Shown piece by piece: positions 58,666 through 64,000 of a DNA stretch of 64,000 bases (positions are counted from its first letter, which is position 1; each line of letters starts with the position of its first letter). A program made the position numbers and the translations under genes. The stretch spans positions 291,298-355,297 of the forward strand of contig JAPDRN010000024.1 of assembly GCA_030247855.1 (NCBI GenBank). Direction: 5' to 3'. Source of the stretch: Knufia peltigerae (taxonomy: Eukaryota; Ascomycota; Eurotiomycetes; Chaetothyriales; Trichomeriaceae). A model generated the notes under the pieces. The model saw only the letters and a program-made list of their open reading frames with translations, was not told the origin of the DNA and did not search any database.

Positions 58666-59448
58666 ATGAGCGCCCTCCGACTGTCTCGTGCAGCGCTGCG
58701 CGCTAGATCCGCAGTCGCCATCAAACCCATCCAGCGTCGAGGTTATGCTGAAGCCGTCTCGGACAAAATAAAGCTTTCACTCGCCCTGCCCCATCAAGTA
58801 CGTTTGTCCTCGGAAGTGTCCCGTTCGAGAAGCTGGAATTTGGATGCGGATGAGATGAACATTGACTAACGTGTCTGGAATCTAGTCCATTTACAAGTCA
58901 CAAGATGTGTACGTCCTGAATCCATCGAACCCGGCACCGTTCACTTCGACCCCATGGAACTACGAGCTGACCGAAATGATTCTAGTGTCCAAGTCAACAT
59001 TCCCGCCGAGTCTGGTGAAATGGGTATTCTCGCCCAGCACGTTCCCTCGATCGAACAGTTGAAGCCTGGTTTGGTCGAGATCATTCAGGAGAACGGTGAA
59101 AACAAACAATTCTTTCGTACGTCTAGTACTCCTTTGACAACATGGGAAAGAGCTGGAATACTGATATTATTCGACAGTCTCTGGAGGTTTTGCCGTCGTT
59201 CAGCCCGACTCGAATTTGAGCATCAACGCAGTCGAAGGCTTCCCCATTGAGGACTTTAGCGAAGAGGCTATCAAGTCCCAGATCTCGGAAGCTCAGAAAA
59301 TCGCCAGTGGAAGCGGAAGTGAGCAGGACATCGCAGAGGCCAAGATTGAGCTTGAGGTAAGACTCGGCGCCTGACCCTCCAATTATTTTGCCGTGCTGAT
59401 GATGCGCTTCTACAGGTCCTCGAGTCATTGCAAGCAGCGATGAAATAA
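58666..59448 (+). CDS. ATP16: Mitochondrial F1F0 ATP synthase subunit delta
   Basis: Five exons: 58666-58797, 58886-58908, 58986-59116, 59178-59356 and 59416-59448, giving 165 residues. An Arg/Ala-rich transit peptide ends near RRGYAEAV. The beta-sandwich domain follows: KLSLALPHQSIYKSQDVVQV, the near-invariant NIPAESGEMGILAQHVPSI, and VSGGFAVVQPDS-like LSGGFAVVQPDS. The C-terminal helices run EEAIKSQISEAQKIAS to LESLQAAMK. This is the bacterial epsilon equivalent, part of the central stalk that couples proton flow to ATP synthesis. A 23-nt exon and a final 33-nt exon make it invisible to single-frame calling; every join restores the conserved sequence in phase. Confidence 0.96.
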
Positions 59449-59896
59449 AGAATTAGCCATGCTTTTGTACATATAAACCGATGCTCGAGAAGAAAAGCGC
59501 AACTTGGTCGTCAAGTTTGAATTGTACCACTCTGATCATCCTCTCGTCGTTTTTTTCCGCCCAAAAATGTTGTCTCTCTGCGCCATTGATTAACCCCTTT
59601 GCTCATGACTGACCACTGGTACAATCTTTTCTTGATATGTTGTTTCGCCGGAGCAAATCCTACCTGTACACGACACTGGCGCTTGCCGTTAGCTGACTCG
59701 TCTAGCATCAATGCTCCTGCCTCCTAGTTTGGAAGTTCACGAAACAACGATGTCGGACTTAACCTACTTTCCCTGGACCTGCTTGTTACGCTTATCCAGT
59801 TACGATTTTCAGTTTCTACCGCTATTCTACTGTCGACTGCTTTTTTCCCCCAGGACCCTAATATGACCAATAGAACAATTCTACACAGTCTTCAAT
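59449..59896. other. Intergenic spacer
   Basis: 448 bases between ATP16 and the orphan gene, same strand. Nothing recognised. Confidence 0.6.
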
Positions 59897-61986
59897 ATGG
59901 ATAGCTCTCAAGCGTTTGTTTCTCTCTCGCCCGTCATAAGTATGGCTAACGGAATGGTAGACCGCAACGTGGCACTGTGGCCGATCGAATTCGAGCCTTC
60001 CAGGATGTGCAAACACTAGAGTCCCGAGCCCCCACCTTCAACCTCGCTCCTCGGATTCTTACCCACGCAAAAGAGTCGGGGACTTACGAGGCTCAAGGTC
60101 GCAGGGAGAGTCTGAGCTTTGCTTCGCCCGCGGGACGGGCTTCAAGGGACGGTAATGAGGGCTTGCGTGGCGATGGTCGACCGCCTGTCGGTTCAACCAT
60201 CTACAAGCAACCTCATTCGTCCAAAAAGGTGGCAGGACATGAGGACACAGTGAAGGTTCTGCCCGCCCGACCTGTTACGAGCCTTGATGAAGTGTTTAAT
60301 TCTCATGCTGTCTCTCGTCGACCCACCGAAGGGGATCAAATCCATCAACTTCACCGCAGATTTCGATCAATGGAGGCAGCTGCGGACCCGTCTCAGGAGA
60401 TAGCCGTGGCTAGATTGAGGCTTCGTTCGGTGGTTGAAGATAAATTGGTGAACGAGAACCAACCAACCGAAAAGGCATGCACCCTGGCTGAACTTAACAA
60501 TATGTTGGATCATGCCATCGAAGGGACAGGACCTCAAGTATTTTCTGATGACGATATGGTAGATTCAGCACAGAAATCCACCACGACGAATCACTTGAAT
60601 ACGACCAATACCATAGATCGTCGGTCCCGGTCCAAAGCCAGAGGAAATAGACGAAGTGTTGATTCCGGCGGACCACGCAGCAGTAGCGAAGAGTCCCTCA
60701 GAGTCGATTACGAGAACGACTCGATCTTGTCTCTACGTGAACCCTTCGCCCCTGCCCAGGACCACCGCGTATCATCTATCAATTCGTCTTTGGCAGTGGC
60801 TGGCAGGTTACAAAAGCCCATCCTTGCTCATCCAGCAGACAAAGATCTGGTGTCAGTTGAACAAGTGCAGTCACAACCGGGCAATGAACTCAGTCCAGTC
60901 AAGCGAAGAACAGCCATGTTCGAAAGTCTCAACAAGAAGCAACTCGACTACGATGAGGTCCACAAAACTCACCATCATGCGGTGGCAAGCCAAGCTGATC
61001 AAGATGAGCATCAAGGGCCAAAAAAGATGCACAAAATCAAGTTCGGAGCTACGATTGAGGAGAGATCTGGGACACCATTGATACCATTAGCTTTACCAGC
61101 TATGGTTCACGAGCGACAAAAATCAGGGCTTGCAGCTGTGTCTCCCGAACCGAAAGGTAACGAAGACGATCATGTGCGTGAAGCAGAGGAGCAACCCACT
61201 GGTGATGAGGATATGCCCCAGGACAAACAACGAAAGACGTCCCTGGCCTGGCCTTTTAAATGGGGACTCTTCAACAGAGCCTCTGCCACGACATCGCAAG
61301 TCCCAGAACAATCATCTTCGGACGAAATCAAGCGTGAGAATGCACCTCCGTCTCTTCCTAAACCGAGCATTGTCAAAAGCAGGGTCCATGAACTGTTGCA
61401 AGCTGCTAGCGAACAGGATGATGCGCTGAAGCGCCGCAGCTATTCTGAGCGAGAAAGATTCAGCCGTCGGCAGACTCGAGCTCCGACAATGCTCGTCAAG
61501 GAATCAGCCTTGCGAGAAGACAAGGTCGATGTAGACCAGCTCAAGCCTACGCAAATTCCTGCTCTTCAGATGCCAGCAGATGAAGAATTTGAAGGGCTGA
61601 AGTCTCAAGGGGATCCCGAGGATATACCCCTGCCAAAGACGCCGCTACAGAGAGCCATGTCCGAAAAACAAGTCCTAGCTCCGCCGTCTGTGGTTGAAAC
61701 AGAAGACAAATCCAAAGCCAGTCCTGTCAAATCTCCACCACTGACTCCGATAAGAGGAAGGCCAAGAAAGTCCATCCACCGAGGCTCCGTTGGTGGTCAG
61801 CATGGGGTTGAACAACATTTCAAGCTGAGTCCTGGGCCGAGTCGGAGCGTGTCGAGAAATGGTAGGGGAGGAGTCAAGGTGGAAGTTGAAGTGCGTGATA
61901 GTCCGGGACGAGAAGCAAGAGAAAGAGGAGAGAAGATTGTCATTATCAGGGCAGATGTTGAGGGTCCTGACAATGAGGATAAGTGA
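59897..61986 (+). CDS. Large, mostly disordered protein of unknown function
   Basis: Two exons, 59897-59913 and 59961-61986, giving 680 residues. The 47-nt intron (donor GTTTGT, branch GCTAAC, acceptor GTAG) joins MDSSQ to APQRGTVADRIRAFQDVQ and supplies the only sensible ATG. The protein is highly polar, rich in Ser, Arg, Glu, Pro and Gln, with no membrane segment. Possible ordered patches are LHRRFRSMEAAADPSQEIAV followed by a predicted helix, and WPFKWGLFNRA around residue 430. Near the end it has SP/TP sites (KSPPLTPIRGRPRKS), suggesting phosphorylation and nuclear or cytoskeletal roles. I do not recognise a family. No internal stop over two kilobases supports a real gene. Confidence 0.8.
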
Positions 61987-62298
61987 AGTCGACAAAGATT
62001 GGTTTGGTCGAAAAGCAACGGAATCCAGTCGTTCATATGGGATTCGAGGCATTACTAGTAAGTGATGCGACAAGCAGGATAAATACCGCATCTTACATGG
62101 CAAGGATAACAAAGAGGCTTGACTAGAGGACTTCAATAGAGTATACTAGAGCAGTATAGGTAGGTATAGAACAGTATTTGATTGATAGTATTCGTTTGAA
62201 ATTTCAAGCAATTCAATTCTCTTTCTTCCACAATCGTGATCTGAGCCGAGGAGCCTGACATTGATAATCTTGGGGGAGATGTTGAAGTATATGTGTTC
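61987..62298. other. Convergent intergenic spacer
   Basis: 312 bases between two convergent 3' ends. AT-rich with no coding signal. Confidence 0.6.
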
Positions 62299-63227
62299 CT
62301 ACTTGAGCATTGCTTTCAAGTCGTCTCGTTGATCGATTTCTTCAATCATTTTTTTGAAATCTTCATCACCGTGTTCATAAGCTTGAGATTTGAAATATGA
62401 CATGTTATCTTTTAACCAATTTGATTCATTACCAGCCTGACGAAACAGTCAGTGTTAGTAGTGATGGTGTAGGTGGGTAGATGCTGTACAACCGTACTAG
62501 AGGATATTTCGGGGGATGTAAAAGGTGGAGGAGGGGGAAATGAAATTGGGAACTTTAAAAAAAAAGACAGAGCGAGAACGAGAGAGAGAGAGGAGGCAAA
62601 ACAAAACAAAAACAAAACAAAAAACTTACATCTGGTATAGTAACACCATTTTCCCTTGCAGCAATCATTGGGTAGAAACTTATCATGTGCATTTTTCTGG
62701 CCGCCTTTTTGTCTTTTTGGTTGTCGTCGTCGTCGTCATTGACAACATCATACCATGACTTTTCTATACGCAAGGCCAAATCATCAAAGATTGCCTTTGT
62801 CCTTTCGGGGGACGTCCTGACTTGTGCAATGATACGGTTGGGACCATGAGGGTGATGATGACTGAAAGGTTCACCCGCCAGGTAATACGTAGGGTCGTCC
62901 TGTTCGTCGGGTGCGGTGCCGGAGGATGTCGACGACGACGCCGTCGACGTGGCGGGTAAATATTGAAATATGACATTGACAAACAAACTCGGAGTCAAAA
63001 ATGTCGTAGAGTGTAAACTCGTGACGGATTTGGCAATCGATCGTTTTTGTTCAGGTGTGAGTGGGTAAGTGTGTTGGATCTATTTTTTTTTGAATAGGTT
63101 GTGAGTTCCTGGGTAAAGTGACGGAGTATAATCCGTATGATCGAAGGAGTTGTGCTGGTTGATGATATGGTGGTGTTTCTTTTTTTTTTTCTTTCTCTTC
63201 GACGTCGATCAAAGTCGTTGATTCATA

Positions 63228-63258
<31 letters not shown>

Positions 63259-63303
63259 AAGAAGAAGATTTTTGGGGGGGGGGCTTACCTCGTAGATTGG
63301 CAT
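62299..63303 (-). CDS. Tautomerase of the cis-CaaD-like family
   Basis: Three exons on the minus strand: 63303-63289, 63079-62630 and 62436-62299, giving 200 residues. It starts MPIYEIQHTYPLTPEQKR; after Met removal Pro is the N-terminal catalytic residue of the tautomerase superfamily. Further strings are HSTTFLTPSLFVNVIFQY, a GPNRIIAQVRTSPERTK segment with the substrate-binding Arg, and the end NWLKDNMSYFKSQAYEHGDE. Two low-complexity inserts (Ser/Thr-rich near 50 and Asp-rich near 110) make it larger than the ~150-residue norm. Cis-CaaD relatives hydrate halogenated acrylates in bacteria; the fungal role is unknown. The first intron (209 nt) carries a (GAA) run and a G/C homopolymer right beside the donor site, and the second is 193 nt. 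Confidence 0.88.
63231..63268 (+). repeat. (GAA)n microsatellite in a tautomerase intron
   Basis: About 13 uninterrupted GAA units (TTC on the coding strand) lie inside the first intron of the minus-strand tautomerase gene, flanked by a T run (63178-63190) and a G run (63274-63283) six bases from the splice donor. Length is likely to vary between strains. Confidence 0.9.
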
Positions 63304-63876
63304 TGTCGATGAATCCTACTCGAATCTTTTTGTTTTTGTTTTCCCTCTCTGTTTGCAATGTTGATGTTTTTTTCGTGTGGATTCGAGCGAAGTGATGCTT
63401 TTGCTTTTGCTCTTGTTGTTTCTACAAGAAAAACGTGGTCCTGTTCCCCGGTCTGCACAGGTGTGGATGACGGAGGTTGTCAAGAAAAGAAACTGGAAAA
63501 AACAAACAAACCTACGGTGTATGATGCCGAAGAGTTTGTAATGATCCTTCACATTGTCAAAGTACTCGAGGGAGGCGGGAAGAATGGTCAGAAGTTCATT
63601 TTCGAATATGAATAGTAATCATGATAAAGAGCATCACCCCCATACGGAGTATTTTCTGTCAAGCGGGGAGAAGGATCGGCTTATGTTGGTTCTTACCGTG
63701 AAGTCGTACGTACGAGTAGTGAGTACCCTAAGGTACCTCGAGAATACGTCGTAGGTAGTCAGAGTGGCCCCGAGAGTACGTCGTAGGTGAGGACGTCTTC
63801 CTCATAGGCCTATTCTATTCACACGTCGTCGTCAAGGTCGAATCGAATAACTCTCGTTTGTAGTCTGCGGAAACTT
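63304..63876. other. Upstream region of the tautomerase gene
   Basis: About 570 bases without a supported gene. It contains an exact copy of the dispersed 9-mer (TACGGAGTA at 63643-63651) and two near-identical 17-mers, GAGAATACGTCGTAGGT at 63740 and GAGAGTACGTCGTAGGT at 63772, spaced 32 bases apart. Confidence 0.6.
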
Positions 63877-63967
63877 GGGGGGGGGGGGGGGGGGGGGGGG
63901 CGCGGGCGCGCGGGCGGGCCCCGCGCGCGCGCCGCGCGCGCGCGGGCGCGCGCCGAGGCCCGCGGGC
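63877..63967. repeat. G homopolymer and near-pure G/C low-complexity tail
   Basis: A run of 24 G (63877-63900) is followed by about 65 bases made almost wholly of CG, CGGG and GCGC words, unlike anything else in the window. The last ~35 bases return to mixed sequence. This looks like a sequencing or assembly artefact at a contig edge rather than biology. Confidence 0.7.
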
Positions 63968-64000
63968 ACAACCGCAGCCACAGACCCGAACAAACCCACG

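Noticed and set aside
63231..63268. CRISPR-like or structural repeat
   Set aside because: It is a plain trinucleotide microsatellite without spacers, inside an intron of a eukaryotic gene.

Overview
The window is typical genomic DNA of a filamentous ascomycete (Pezizomycotina). Evidence: many short introns (about 45-65 nt, mostly GTRNGT...CTRAC...YAG), a split Zn2Cys6 regulator gene, a NoxB-type NADPH oxidase, an RTA1-family membrane protein, a Rax1-like RGS protein, histone H1, and the recurrent intergenic 9-mer TACTCCGTA. A Eurotiomycete, perhaps Chaetothyriales, is my guess, but nothing seen here proves the class. I support 27 genes or gene remnants, about one per 2.4 kb. Exon joins were worked out by hand from splice signals, reading frame and conserved protein motifs.

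Left part (1-24,300): the left edge cuts a Ser/Thr-rich gene and is followed by about 3.7 kb with no gene I can support. Then come RAX1-like (+), SMC5 (+), a 4-coumarate-CoA-ligase-like enzyme with a PTS1-like end (+), a diverged inorganic pyrophosphatase (-), a fungal transcription-factor-domain protein (+), a UDP-galactose-type nucleotide sugar transporter (+), a Zn2Cys6 regulator (-), an RTA1-like membrane protein (-) and a short-chain dehydrogenase (-).

Middle part (24,300-46,900): NoxB (-), ubiquitin-conjugating enzyme UBC4 (-), a decayed glutaryl-CoA dehydrogenase pseudogene (-), FEN1/RAD27 (+), histone H1 (+), a cytochrome P450 (-), the divergent pair CCT4 (-) and RPT1 (+) sharing a 415-bp promoter, succinate dehydrogenase flavoprotein SDHA (+) with a GC-AG intron, and a small cupin (-).

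Right part (46,900-64,000): a secreted protein with a Kex2 site (+), phosphoinositide phospholipase C with an unusually long intron (+), a small two-exon zinc-ribbon candidate gene (+), a HECT-like ubiquitin ligase of the UBE3D/Ipa1 family (+), mitochondrial ATP synthase subunit delta (+), a 680-residue disordered orphan (+) and a cis-CaaD-like tautomerase (-). The last ~125 bases are a G homopolymer followed by nearly pure G/C sequence and look like a contig edge or artefact.

The genes do not form one pathway. They are mainly housekeeping (DNA repair and replication, proteostasis, respiration, chromatin) with scattered accessory enzymes. I see no secondary-metabolite backbone gene, recognisable transposon, CRISPR array or tRNA. 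The points most worth following up are the zinc-ribbon small protein, the glutaryl-CoA dehydrogenase pseudogene, the dispersed TACTCCGTA motif, the long PLC intron with a hairpin, and the GC-AG intron in SDHA.
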